NCBI GenBank assembly: GCA_040079935.1
Contig: JBEBJI010000021.1
Coordinates: forward strand, 1-39,283
Direction: 5' to 3'
DNA: 39,283 nt
Source: Methylotenera_A sp040079935
GTDB taxonomy: Bacteria > Pseudomonadota > Gammaproteobacteria > Burkholderiales > Methylophilaceae
Shown one piece after another: positions 15,200 to 24,002 of this stretch (positions are counted from its first letter, which is position 1; each line of letters starts with the position of its first letter). Both the position numbers and the translations under genes were made by a program. Under the pieces are notes generated by a model. It was not told where the DNA came from, did not search any database, and saw only the letters and a list, made by a program, of their open reading frames with translations.

Positions 15200-16774
15200 A
15201 TGACGAATGTAGATACAGCTTCGGATAAAGAGCTTTTTAAAAATATTGATGAGACTATGGAGAAAAACGCTCCAGAAATTATCGAAACTAATAAACTAAT
15301 AGAAGAGCGGCGCGAGAAGCTGAAGGCGATTCGCGAAAAAGCTAAAGATAATAATAGTGCAGCGTTCCCCAACGACTTCAAACCTGATGCCCTGGCAGGC
15401 AATATCCATGCGGATCACAGCGGCACTGAAAACGAAGCATTTGAAGCAAAACCAGTACATGTAAAAGTGGCTGGCCGCATGATGTTGAAGCGCGTGATGG
15501 GCAAGGCGAGTTTTGCCACGCTACAGGATAAAAGCGGGCGCATTCAGTTATTTATTGGTAGCAGCAATATTGACGAAGCGACCTACGAGGCTTTTAAACA
15601 TTGGGATTTGGGCGATATTGTAGCCGCAACTGGCCATTTGTTTAAAACTAAAACTGGTGAGTTATCAGTAAAAGTGACTGAGCTGCGTTTACTGACAAAA
15701 TCGCTGCGCCCATTACCAGAAAAATTCCACGGCTTGACCGACCAAGAGGTGAAATATCGTCAGCGTTATGTCGATTTAATTGTGAATGAAGAAACGCGCG
15801 CAACCTTTATGGCACGTAGCAAAGTGGTTTCTGCGATTCGTAACTTTATGATTGGTAACGATTTTCTAGAAGTCGAAACCCCAATGCTGCACCCAATTCC
15901 AGGTGGCGCATCGGCTAAACCTTTTATGACGCACCATAACGCGCTCGACATGCAAATGTTCATGCGCATCGCGCCAGAGCTTTATTTGAAGCGCCTAGTC
16001 GTCGGAGGTTTTGAGCGCGTATTCGAGATGAATCGCAACTTTCGCAACGAAGGTTTAAGCGTTCGCCATAATCCCGAATTTACCATGATGGAATTTTACG
16101 CGGCCTATACTGATTATCACTGGCTGATGACGTTTACCGAAGATTGCATTCGCGTTGCCGCCATTGCTGCGCGCGGCACGGCGGTGCTGAGTTATGATGG
16201 AAAGGAAGTGGATTTGAGCAAACCATTTGAGCGACTAACCGTGATTGGCGCGATACAAAAACACGCGCCAGAATTTACTTTGGCACAATTAAATGACGAA
16301 GAATTCTTGCGTAAAGAACTTAAAAAGCATGGCCTGGAAGCCAGTAAACACGCGGGTGCTGGCTCGATGCAATTAAGCTTATTTGAAGAAGTGGCAGAAA
16401 GTAAATTGTGGAACCCGACCTATATTATCGATTACCCAGTCGAAGTTTCGCCGCTTGCACGTGCATCGGATAAAAATCCAGAAATCACCGAGCGTTTTGA
16501 GTTGTTTATCACAGGTCGAGAATTCGCCAATGGTTTTAGTGAGTTAAACGACGCGGAAGACCAAGCCGCGCGCTTTAACGCGCAGATGAAAGCTAAAGAA
16601 GCGGGCGACCAAGAAGCGATGTATTACGATGCGGATTTTATTCGCGCGCTGGAATACGGCATGCCGCCAACGGGTGGCTGCGGTATTGGCATTGACCGTT
16701 TGGTCATGCTGATAACCGATTCGCCAAGCATTCGCGATGTAATTTTGTTCCCGCACATGCGGCCAGAAACTTAG
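15200..16774 (+). CDS. lysS: Lysyl-tRNA synthetase, class II
   Basis: This 524-residue enzyme charges tRNA-Lys. A lysine- and glutamate-rich N-terminal extension (about 50 residues) precedes the OB-fold anticodon-binding domain (VKVAGRMMLKRVMGKASFATLQD). The class II catalytic core follows, with FRNEGLSVRHNPEFTMMEFY (motif 2) and GCGIGIDRLVMLITDSPSIRDVILFP (motif 3). The ATG at 15200 has AGGAT upstream. Codons around 15387-15420 show an unexpected match to the dispersed repeat described at 5043-5084; the protein has no insertion there compared with E. coli LysS as I remember it. Confidence 0.97.
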   Translation: MTNVDTASDKELFKNIDETMEKNAPEIIETNKLIEERREKLKAIREKAKDNNSAAFPNDFKPDALAGNIHADHSGTENEAFEAKPVHVKVAGRMMLKRVMGKASFATLQDKSGRIQLFIGSSNIDEATYEAFKHWDLGDIVAATGHLFKTKTGELSVKVTELRLLTKSLRPLPEKFHGLTDQEVKYRQRYVDLIVNEETRATFMARSKVVSAIRNFMIGNDFLEVETPMLHPIPGGASAKPFMTHHNALDMQMFMRIAPELYLKRLVVGGFERVFEMNRNFRNEGLSVRHNPEFTMMEFYAAYTDYHWLMTFTEDCIRVAAIAARGTAVLSYDGKEVDLSKPFERLTVIGAIQKHAPEFTLAQLNDEEFLRKELKKHGLEASKHAGAGSMQLSLFEEVAESKLWNPTYIIDYPVEVSPLARASDKNPEITERFELFITGREFANGFSELNDAEDQAARFNAQMKAKEAGDQEAMYYDADFIRALEYGMPPTGGCGIGIDRLVMLITDSPSIRDVILFPHMRPET

Positions 16775-16841
16775 GCAGTCATATTCTAATAAGTTATATG
16801 TTTATAGTTATATATTCTTTTTAATTTTATAAAATTCTTTT

Positions 16842-16878
16842 TATACTGCCTCCAACATTTTAAATTGGAGGTTGTATA
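16842..16878 (+). promoter_or_regulatory. Hairpin sequestering the ribosome binding site of the TauE-like gene
   Basis: In the RNA, CCTCCAA (16849-16855) pairs perfectly with TTGGAGG (16865-16871), which contains the Shine-Dalgarno GGAGG, around a 9-base loop. After a G-U pair and one T-T mismatch the stem continues for five more pairs (TATAC against GTATA), reaching the A of the start codon. About 13 pairs would hide the translation start. This could be a thermosensor-like or translationally coupled control; it is a prediction from sequence only. Confidence 0.6.
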
Positions 16879-17858
16879 TGAGAACGCATCACACGCCAGA
16901 TTACCCAGAAACTCCTGAAAATCTAGCGCACATTCAATTGGGGATTCCGCCCGCTAGCTCTGCCGAGAGTTTGCTTGAAATCTCAAATAAAGCGCTTTTG
17001 GGCGGCTTGTTGGTATTGTTGCTCATCGCGTTTTCTTGGTTTTTCAGTCAAAGCGAAGCGTTGCGGCAATCTTTATTTTTACAATCTACCGAAATCGCAC
17101 AATCACCACTGCTCTATCAGGCAATATTGGTGGGCTTGCTGGCGCAATTGATAGATGGCGCGCTGGGCATGGCTTATGGCGTTAGCGCGACATCATTTTT
17201 GGTCAGTATCGGCGCTTCGCCCGCTGCCGCCTCTGGTGCGGTGCATATTTCTGAGATTTTCACCACCGCATTTTCTGGCGTATCACACATTAAATTCGGC
17301 AACGTGGATAAAGCACTTTTTAAACGATTGGTTATTCCGGGTGTGCTGGGCGGCATTTTGGGCGCATATGTGCTTACCTCAATCGATGGCAAACTCATTA
17401 AGCCATTTGTGACTGTGTATTTACTCGTGATGGGACTACTGATTTTAAGTAAAGCATTCGCTAAAAAAACTGCACAGAAACATGATGTGCGGCATATAAA
17501 AACGCTGGCGGTGAGCGGAGGTTTTTTAGATGCTGTTGGAGGCGGCGGTTGGGGCCCAATCGTGACCTCCACTTTAATTGGCAGAGGCAACAATCCACGT
17601 CGCACCATTGGCTCAGTCAATACAGCTGAATTCTTTGTGGCGCTCGCAACGGGCATTACATTTTTGTTTTTAGGCACTATTACGCATTGGGTATTTATTG
17701 CGGGCTTAATTATAGGTGGCTTATTTGCCGCGCCATTTGCGGCTTACTTAACCAGTCGATTTACTACACGAAACTTGATGTTGACTGTAGGTTTGTTGAT
17801 TACTGGGCTAAGCATTTATAACACTTATCAAGCCGTATTGTCATTTTCAACAAAATAA
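16878..17858 (+). CDS. TauE/SafE-family membrane exporter
   Basis: This 326-residue membrane protein has a soluble N-terminal tail of about 45 residues, one helix, then the TauE/SafE core. The repeated motif is visible in GLLAQLIDGALGMAYGVSATSFL and again in VSGGFLDAVGGGGWGPIVTSTLIG. Family members export sulfite, sulfoacetate or other small organic anions; the substrate here is unknown. I use ATG 16878: GGAGG lies 6 bases before it, whereas the TTG at 16872 abuts that site. The neighbouring porin has its own PHO box in the gap downstream, so the two are probably regulated apart. Confidence 0.85.
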   Translation: MRTHHTPDYPETPENLAHIQLGIPPASSAESLLEISNKALLGGLLVLLLIAFSWFFSQSEALRQSLFLQSTEIAQSPLLYQAILVGLLAQLIDGALGMAYGVSATSFLVSIGASPAAASGAVHISEIFTTAFSGVSHIKFGNVDKALFKRLVIPGVLGGILGAYVLTSIDGKLIKPFVTVYLLVMGLLILSKAFAKKTAQKHDVRHIKTLAVSGGFLDAVGGGGWGPIVTSTLIGRGNNPRRTIGSVNTAEFFVALATGITFLFLGTITHWVFIAGLIIGGLFAAPFAAYLTSRFTTRNLMLTVGLLITGLSIYNTYQAVLSFSTK

Positions 17859-17882
17859 CAACAAGCAGAGGTTTTTAGTTCT

Positions 17883-17916
17883 TTGTCATTAAAATGTCAC
17901 ATAATTGACGCAGAAT
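17883..17916 (+). promoter_or_regulatory. PHO box and -10 of the phosphate-selective porin gene
   Basis: TTGTCAT and ATGTCAC are separated by TAAA, and CAGAAT (17911-17916) follows after ten bases. The layout equals that of the pstS promoter. Confidence 0.82.
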
Positions 17917-17964
17917 TCGTTCGTTGAAAATTTAATTAAATGTGTTTAAAACAGGGGAACTAAA

Positions 17965-19479
17965 ATGAATTTGAAATTAAACAGATTGGTAGCAACAGCG
18001 CTAGCAAGCATGTTTTTATTGGGTTTTGGCGCTAATGCTGTAGCAGATACCACTGATGATATTGTCAATGCGTTGATGGCAAAAGGCATTTTGACCGAAG
18101 AAGAAGGCGCGCTTTTAATGAAAGGCCGCACTGGAGAAAAAGAAGCCGCTGACAAGAAAAAAGAATCAGCAGTTTCTGCAAAATACAAAGATGGCCTAAG
18201 TTTTGAAAGTGGCGATGGCAAATTTAAAGCGGCTATTAATGGTCGTGTACATGCTGATTACCGCTTTTTTGATTATGACGAAGGCGATAGAAACGCAGCG
18301 CCAGTTCCAGCGGCAACTAACTCGATAGGTAACGTGACGAATGTGACGGATACGTTCGATATCCGCCGTGCCCGTTTAGGTTTTAAAGCGGCTTGGAAAG
18401 ATTATTATGAAGGTGAAGTGGTGGCTGATCTTGGTAATACGACGACTTTAGACGTTGGCTATTTGAATATTGCATGGTGGAAGCCAGTGCAATTTCGTTT
18501 TGGTCAATTTAAAATGCCGATGAATTTGGAAGAATTGACTAGCTCAAATAATATCGACTTTATGGAACGCTCTTATGTAAACGCATTGGCACCAGCTAAA
18601 GAAATTGGCGCAATGGTACACGGCAGTCCATTTAAAGGTGTAACTTATGCATTGGCTGCATCAAACGGAAATGCTAAAAATACTGAAACTGATATTCGTG
18701 AAGATGGCAAAGATGTCATTGGCCGCGTAACTGCAAACTTTGCTGAAATGCTAGAGAAAAAAGACATGGTAATGCACGCGGGTGTTTCGTTCTCTCAAGG
18801 CGATACGCCAGAAGGCACGGTGGGCGTTGCTGGCCGTACAGAAGCGCGTGGCGCGACATTCTTTAGAGCGCCGGTACTCGCAAATGCTGCTACAGGATTT
18901 GGCGGTATTGACCGTAGTCGTTTAGGCTTAGAGGGTGCTGTTGCTTACGGCCCGTTTAAAGTGCAAGCGGAGTGGATGCAACATAACAGTGATTTCTCAA
19001 CTATCAGCGCTACAAATGTAAAAACAAATTATGATTTGGACATTGAAAACTGGTATTTGCAGGCTTTGTGGACAATATCTGGTGAGGCGTATGCTGATGC
19101 ATATAAAGGTGGCGTATTTGGTAGCTTAAAACCTAAAAATGATTTTGACCCAACGACATTTAAAGGCGGCTTGTGGGAAATTGGCGTGCGCTACAGCGAG
19201 TTTGATGCGTCTGATTATAATGCGGCGGGCATAGAGCAGGGCACAACGCTTGGCCCAGCGGATGCGAGAATTACCACCAAAGCTGCTGGCTTCGCCAAAG
19301 CAGAAGCTTGGACTGCTGGTATTAAGTTTGTACCAAACTCTAATATGCGTTTGATGCTGAACTATGTGGATACTGATTTCAGTGATGCGATTGGTGGTAC
19401 TACTGGTGGTATCGTAATTAATCAAGAGCGCGAAGATGATGAAAAAGCGTTGATTATGCGCGCGCAGTGGATGTTCTAA
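17965..19479 (+). CDS. oprP: Phosphate-selective outer membrane porin, OprO/OprP family
   Basis: This 504-residue precursor has a signal peptide (MNLKLNRLVATALASMFLLG, ending NAVA before DTTDDI). A short helical/coiled segment follows with the ILTEEEGALLMKGRTGEKEA character common in OprO/P N-termini. The beta-barrel starts at GDGKFKAAINGRVHADYRFF. The protein ends in MRAQWMF with the terminal Phe needed for outer membrane assembly. OprP-type porins form anion channels for phosphate or polyphosphate uptake under phosphate starvation; the PHO box upstream fits this. A strong terminator follows. Confidence 0.9.
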   Translation: MNLKLNRLVATALASMFLLGFGANAVADTTDDIVNALMAKGILTEEEGALLMKGRTGEKEAADKKKESAVSAKYKDGLSFESGDGKFKAAINGRVHADYRFFDYDEGDRNAAPVPAATNSIGNVTNVTDTFDIRRARLGFKAAWKDYYEGEVVADLGNTTTLDVGYLNIAWWKPVQFRFGQFKMPMNLEELTSSNNIDFMERSYVNALAPAKEIGAMVHGSPFKGVTYALAASNGNAKNTETDIREDGKDVIGRVTANFAEMLEKKDMVMHAGVSFSQGDTPEGTVGVAGRTEARGATFFRAPVLANAATGFGGIDRSRLGLEGAVAYGPFKVQAEWMQHNSDFSTISATNVKTNYDLDIENWYLQALWTISGEAYADAYKGGVFGSLKPKNDFDPTTFKGGLWEIGVRYSEFDASDYNAAGIEQGTTLGPADARITTKAAGFAKAEAWTAGIKFVPNSNMRLMLNYVDTDFSDAIGGTTGGIVINQEREDDEKALIMRAQWMF

Positions 19480-19517
19480 TATAGTTGACCTTTTCCCCGT
19501 GGTGCAAGCCACACCTT

Positions 19518-19544
19518 AAGCCCGCTCTAGTAGCGGGCTTTTTT
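19518..19544 (+). terminator. Rho-independent terminator of the porin gene
   Basis: AAGCCCGCT pairs perfectly with AGCGGGCTT around a 5-base loop and is followed by a run of T. It lies 38 bases after the porin stop codon. Confidence 0.93.
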
Positions 19545-19570
19545 ATGGTAAAAAGTATGGCCTGCTCGGG

Positions 19571-19576
19571 TATAAT
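19571..19576 (+). promoter_or_regulatory. -10 element before the carbonic anhydrase gene
   Basis: A perfect TATAAT stands 27 bases before the start codon, downstream of the porin terminator, so the carbonic anhydrase gene has its own promoter. No clear -35 is seen. Confidence 0.5.
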
Positions 19577-19603
19577 CTAGCTATCTGAAACAAAGGAATA
19601 AGC

Positions 19604-20242
19604 ATGTATAAACATCCGTTACTAGACCGCGATAACATGTCTCCGCAAGAGGCGTTGGATATTTTAATTGAGGGCAATCACCGTTTTGTGAACAATCTCA
19701 TCGTTAATAAAGATATGCAAAGCCTAGTGCAAATTATTAAAGATAAGCAACATCCATTTGCCTCTTTTTTAAGTTGTAGCGATTCGCGCGCACCCGTAGA
19801 GTTGTTATTTGATCAGGCTTTAGGCGATATTTTCAGCGTGCGGTTAGCGGGAAATATTGCCTCAGATAAAGCCATTGGCAGTTTAGAATTCAGTACTAAA
19901 TATCTGGGCAGCAAGTTGGTTGTCGTGCTTGGGCACAGCGATTGCGGAGCGGTAAAAGCGGCGTGCGATAATTTTAGAGATGGCCATATTGGCGAAATTA
20001 TTAACATGATTCGCCCAGCCTTGCGGCATGAAAAGACCGTTACAGATAAGCGTGACTCGAGCAACACGGATTTTATACATAAAATTTGTGCGCTAAACGT
20101 AAAAATGCAATTAGATGAAATTATCCACAGCAGTGATATTATTCAAGACATGCTTACAGCCAAGCAAATTGGCATTGTGGGCGGTATTTATGATTTGAAC
20201 ACGGGCGAGGTGATGTTTTTGCAAGATACCCTAATGATCTGA
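19604..20242 (+). CDS. Beta-class carbonic anhydrase
   Basis: This 212-residue enzyme interconverts CO2 and bicarbonate. The zinc ligands are in SCSDSRAPVELLFD (Cys, with the Asp-Arg dyad) and GHSDCGAVKAA (His and Cys). No signal peptide is seen, so it should be cytoplasmic. AAAGGAA precedes the ATG. The next gene, 52 bases on, is a SulP transporter, a pairing that suggests bicarbonate uptake and supply to carboxylases. Confidence 0.93.
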   Translation: MYKHPLLDRDNMSPQEALDILIEGNHRFVNNLIVNKDMQSLVQIIKDKQHPFASFLSCSDSRAPVELLFDQALGDIFSVRLAGNIASDKAIGSLEFSTKYLGSKLVVVLGHSDCGAVKAACDNFRDGHIGEIINMIRPALRHEKTVTDKRDSSNTDFIHKICALNVKMQLDEIIHSSDIIQDMLTAKQIGIVGGIYDLNTGEVMFLQDTLMI

Positions 20243-20294
20243 TTAAGTACGTTTTTAGCAGCCCCAATTAATTTTATAAAAGAAATTTCCAAAA

Positions 20295-21674
20295 ATGAAA
20301 CCCAAAATTAACCCGCGCCAAGACACTAGCACTTTGTTATCTACGCTCAAATATTACCTTAATCCCAACGATGGCCGTTATGAAGATTTAGCCAAAGGCA
20401 ATGTGGTGCGTAATATCACCAAAGATTTAACCGCTGGCTTGGTGGTGGCGATGGTGGCGATTCCGTTGGCAATGGGTTTTGCGATGGCAAGCGGTTTGCG
20501 GCCAGAGCAGGGTATTGTAGGCGGTGCTGTGGCAGGCTTGCTGGGGGCGCTGTTTGGCGGCAGCAAATATCAAGTTTATGGTCCAACGGCGGCGTATATT
20601 CCGATTATCGCGGGCTTAATGGCGACCTATAATCACAGCTTTTTAGTGCTCGCTTCAATTGTCGCCGGCGTGATGTTGATGCTGACAGGCCTAGCGCGCA
20701 AGGGCAAAATTGTCACGCTGGTACCGCATTCGATTGTGGTGGGTTTTACCATCGGCATTGCGGTGGTGATTGCTTTTTCGCAAATGGGCGAAGTGTTTGG
20801 CTTTCATAACAAAATTGGTTACGACTTCATTGGTCAAATTAAAAAAACCATCGAATACATCGGCGAGACCAATATTTACGCGGTAATTGTGGCATTAGGT
20901 ACGTTCGCCATTTGTAAAATTCTGATTAAAATTTCTACGTTTATCCCTGCGCCAGTGTTTGGTTTGGGACTAGGTTGGCTGGCCGCTGCGACCTTTTGGA
21001 AAGACAAAGGCTTAGTGCTGATTAAAGATAAATACGGTAGCATCCCCACCGATTTTTGGAACATCACTATGCCAGCATTGCCGACAATGACAGGCAAAGT
21101 GTGGTTCGATTTAATCTATTTTGCAGTAGCTATTTATTTTGTGGCCGCAGTAGAAAGTCTGCTGTGCAGCCGTATGGCGGATCGCATGGCCAACAACCAA
21201 GGTGTGCCATTTAACCCGAATAAAGAACTGTGGGGGCAAGGCATTGTGAACATTTTTACACCGCTTTTTAATGGCTTTCCACATACAGGCGCATTAGCTA
21301 GAACTGCCGTCAATATTCGGCTGGGCGCGGTTTCACCGCTGGCGGGCATTGCAAAATTTAGCTTTAAATTGTTGCTAGCAGCCTATTTGGCCACTTATTT
21401 AGAGCAAGTGCCAATGGCGTGCATTGGTGGCATTTTGCTATATGTGGCATCTGGCATGGTGAAATGGAAAGAGGTACAAGAAGTGCTTGATATGAAAAGT
21501 AAATTCCACTTTTGGTTGATGATTTATACTGCAATTATGGTGCCGCTAACAGGCTTTTTAACGGCGGTGTTGAGCGCAATTGCGATATTTGCAGTGGCGG
21601 TTTTAATGAAGAAGATGCCATTGCATCATGCAAAAGAAGACACAGTTGAGATTGATATTGCGGAAGCTAATTAA
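20295..21674 (+). CDS. SulP-family anion transporter without STAS domain (likely bicarbonate)
   Basis: This 459-residue membrane protein covers the SulP transport core: DLTAGLVVAMVAIPLAMGFAMASGL at the start, VYGPTAAYIPIIAGL as the first half of the anion site, and FNGFPHTGALARTAVNIRLGA in the second half. It ends after the last helices with a short acidic tail and lacks the C-terminal STAS domain of sulfate/bicarbonate SulP proteins. Linked to carbonic anhydrase it may carry bicarbonate with Na+ or H+; sulfate remains possible. Its binding site is weak, so translation may depend on the gene before it. Confidence 0.85.
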   Translation: MKPKINPRQDTSTLLSTLKYYLNPNDGRYEDLAKGNVVRNITKDLTAGLVVAMVAIPLAMGFAMASGLRPEQGIVGGAVAGLLGALFGGSKYQVYGPTAAYIPIIAGLMATYNHSFLVLASIVAGVMLMLTGLARKGKIVTLVPHSIVVGFTIGIAVVIAFSQMGEVFGFHNKIGYDFIGQIKKTIEYIGETNIYAVIVALGTFAICKILIKISTFIPAPVFGLGLGWLAAATFWKDKGLVLIKDKYGSIPTDFWNITMPALPTMTGKVWFDLIYFAVAIYFVAAVESLLCSRMADRMANNQGVPFNPNKELWGQGIVNIFTPLFNGFPHTGALARTAVNIRLGAVSPLAGIAKFSFKLLLAAYLATYLEQVPMACIGGILLYVASGMVKWKEVQEVLDMKSKFHFWLMIYTAIMVPLTGFLTAVLSAIAIFAVAVLMKKMPLHHAKEDTVEIDIAEAN

Positions 21675-21680
21675 TTAGGC

Positions 21681-21766
21681 TGTCATTCCGTGTTCGACAC
21701 GGAATCCAGTGCGTTTTATTGCAAAATTACTCAAGTCACTGGATACCGACTTTCGTCGGTATGACG
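21681..21766. repeat. Paired palindromic repeat (REPIN-like)
   Basis: Two REP-like hairpins face each other: one at 21681-21712 (stem CCGTG/CACGG) and one at 21737-21766 (stem ACCGAC/GTCGGT). Both share the outer GTCAT and the inner ATCCAGTG boxes in inverted orientation, while the stem bases differ in a compensating way. It fills the gap between the convergent sulP and fdx genes and may serve as a two-way transcription stop. Confidence 0.85.
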
Positions 21767-21776
21767 GAGGTTTTTA

Positions 21777-22118
21777 CTATCTATGGCCTTCTTTAGCCAT
21801 GTTGATGCTGTACTTTGGAATTTCAATCACCAAATCTTCTTTGCCGACAATCGCCTGACAAGAGAGCCTGGAGTTGGGCTCCAAGCCCCAGGCTTTATCC
21901 AATAAATCGTCTTCTTTCTCTTCTGACGGATTCAGCGTTTTAAAGCCTTCACGAATGATCACATGACACGTCGTGCAAGCGCAGGCTTGGTCGCAAGCGT
22001 GGTCAATGTCGATTTCGTTATCCAGTAACACTTGGCAAATTGATTCGCCTGACTTGGCTTCAATCGCCGCGCCCTCTGGGCAAAGCTCAACATGCGGTAA
22101 TACAATAATTTGTGGCAT
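21777..22118 (-). CDS. fdx: ISC-type [2Fe-2S] ferredoxin
   Basis: This 113-residue adrenodoxin-like ferredoxin has the cluster ligands in HACDQACACTTCHV and a fourth Cys in SRLSCQAIVG. It supplies electrons for cluster assembly on IscU. It is the last gene of the isc operon here; no iscX follows, since the operon runs into the REPIN-like repeat and the end of sulP. Confidence 0.95.
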   Translation of the reverse strand: MPQIIVLPHVELCPEGAAIEAKSGESICQVLLDNEIDIDHACDQACACTTCHVIIREGFKTLNPSEEKEDDLLDKAWGLEPNSRLSCQAIVGKEDLVIEIPKYSINMAKEGHR

Positions 22119-22127
22119 TCTATTTCT

Positions 22128-24002
22128 CTATAGGTTGACTGTGTCAATATTTTTCCCCGCCAGCGCGCGGCTCACGCTCGCATCCATACGCTTGGCGGCG
22201 AAATCTTCTGTAGCGGTATTTAGTGCTTCTGTCGCCTCACGAATAGCATCGCCAGAACCCGCTTGGATATTGGCTTCCAGAGCGTTCATTTTAGCTTTTA
22301 TTTGCTCATTTTCTTGATTATTTAGCAAGTGACCATCTTGTTCTAAAGCAGCTTTTATTGCCGCTAATAAGCTTTCCGCATCCACTTTTGCTTCGGCCAG
22401 TAAGCGTGAATTTTTATCGCTTTCAGCCGCTCCAAAGCTGCTTTGCAGCATGCTTAAAATTTGTTCTTCGCTCAAGCCATAACTTGGTTTTACCACAATA
22501 TTCGCTTCGATGTTGGTCGTGGTTTCGCGCGCCGAAACGTTTAGTAAACCGTCAGCATCTACGGTAAAAGTTACACGTATGCGCGCCGCACCAGCGACCA
22601 TAGCAGGAATGCCTCGCAACTCAAAACGTGCAAGCGAGCGGCAATCGCTGACCAGCTCGCGCTCGCCTTGCAGCACATGAATGCTCATCGCAGTTTGGCC
22701 ATCTTTAAACGTGGTGAACTCTTGCGCACGCGCAATTGGCAGCGTGGAATTGCGCGGAATAATTTTTTCCACCAAGCCGCCCATGGTTTCCAAGCCGAGT
22801 GAAAGCGGAATCACATCCAGCAACAATAAATCTTGATCGCTCTTATTGCCTGCTAAAGTATTGGCTTGAATCGCCGCGCCCAGCGCCACGACTTTGTCTG
22901 GGTCTAAATTCGTCAGCGGTGTTTGCTTAAAAAAATCTGCGACTGCAAGGCGAATTTGCGGCATGCGCGTTGCGCCACCAACCATTACTACGCCTTTAAT
23001 ATCTTCAATACTCAAGTCCGCATCTCGCAGCGCTTTTTTAGTGGGACTAAGCGTTTTAGCGACCAAGGTTTGTGTGAATTCGTTAAATAGTTTGGTGGTG
23101 AGCGTGACATTTACGACTTCACCCGTGCTCAATACGCTGGTGATTTGCGCCGTTGCATGGTCGGTCAGCCATTCTTTGGCTTCGCGTGCTTTGGTGAGTA
23201 AAAGCCGAGTATTCTGCGCGTTCACAGGTTTGCATTTACTTGCTTCTAAAATCCAGCAGAAAATGCGACGGTCAAAATCGTCGCCGCCCAAAGCGCTGTC
23301 GCCATTGGTGGCGAGTACTTCAAACACACCTTTGGATAGTTTTAGTATTGAAATATCAAACGTACCGCCACCCAAATCGTAAATCACATAAGTGCCTTCA
23401 ACGCCAGTATCTAAGCCATATGCCACCGCAGCGGCGGTTGGTTCATTGAGTAAACGCAATACGTTTAAGCCAGCAAGGCGCGCTGCATCTTTGGTGGCTT
23501 GCCGTTGAGCGTCATCAAAATAAGCGGGTACAGTAATCACCACGCCGACCAGTTCTCCGCCGAGTGATTTTTCAGCGCGTTTTTTTAGGCTTTTTAAAAT
23601 TTCAGCAGAAATCTCGACTGGACTTTTTACACCTGCGCGCGTTTCAATTTGCAGCATTTCACCAGACTCGGTTTTTGTCTCTATGAAATGATAAGGCTGT
23701 TGTGAAACGTCAATTTCTTTTAAGCCGCGCCCCATAAAACGTTTGACGGAAACAATGGTGTTGGCTGGATCTTGGCTTTGCGCGGCTTGCGCGCTATAGC
23801 CTACCTCTATTTTTTCATCTGGCAAATAGCGCACCACGCTTGGCAATAGCGCATGTCCATCATCGTCAATCAACACGCTCGCCAAGCCGCTACGCACGGT
23901 AGCGACGAGCGAATTGGTGGTGCCTAAATCAATGCCAGCTGCCAGCTTGTGTTGATGCGGCGCAGTAGATTGGCCGGGCTCGGATATTTGTAAAAGTGCC
24001 AT
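22128..24002 (-). CDS. hscA: Fe-S cluster chaperone HscA
   Basis: This 624-residue Hsp70 homologue has GIDLGTTNSLVATVRSG (ATP-binding loop), VIYDLGGGTFDISILKLSKG and the substrate-binding half beginning at LLLDVIPLSLGLETMGG. HscA takes IscU with a nascent cluster from HscB and drives transfer by ATP hydrolysis. The start codon directly follows the hscB stop (TAAATG), so translation is coupled. Confidence 0.96.
   Translation of the reverse strand: MALLQISEPGQSTAPHQHKLAAGIDLGTTNSLVATVRSGLASVLIDDDGHALLPSVVRYLPDEKIEVGYSAQAAQSQDPANTIVSVKRFMGRGLKEIDVSQQPYHFIETKTESGEMLQIETRAGVKSPVEISAEILKSLKKRAEKSLGGELVGVVITVPAYFDDAQRQATKDAARLAGLNVLRLLNEPTAAAVAYGLDTGVEGTYVIYDLGGGTFDISILKLSKGVFEVLATNGDSALGGDDFDRRIFCWILEASKCKPVNAQNTRLLLTKAREAKEWLTDHATAQITSVLSTGEVVNVTLTTKLFNEFTQTLVAKTLSPTKKALRDADLSIEDIKGVVMVGGATRMPQIRLAVADFFKQTPLTNLDPDKVVALGAAIQANTLAGNKSDQDLLLLDVIPLSLGLETMGGLVEKIIPRNSTLPIARAQEFTTFKDGQTAMSIHVLQGERELVSDCRSLARFELRGIPAMVAGAARIRVTFTVDADGLLNVSARETTTNIEANIVVKPSYGLSEEQILSMLQSSFGAAESDKNSRLLAEAKVDAESLLAAIKAALEQDGHLLNNQENEQIKAKMNALEANIQAGSGDAIREATEALNTATEDFAAKRMDASVSRALAGKNIDTVNL

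Noticed and set aside
17174..17677. 167-codon open frame antisense to the TauE-like gene
   Set aside because: It is a reverse-frame shadow of a hydrophobic membrane protein and has no upstream ribosome binding site.
22894..23382. 162-codon open frame antisense to hscA
   Set aside because: It is the shadow of a strongly conserved Hsp70 gene, with no binding site and an amino acid content unlike a real protein.
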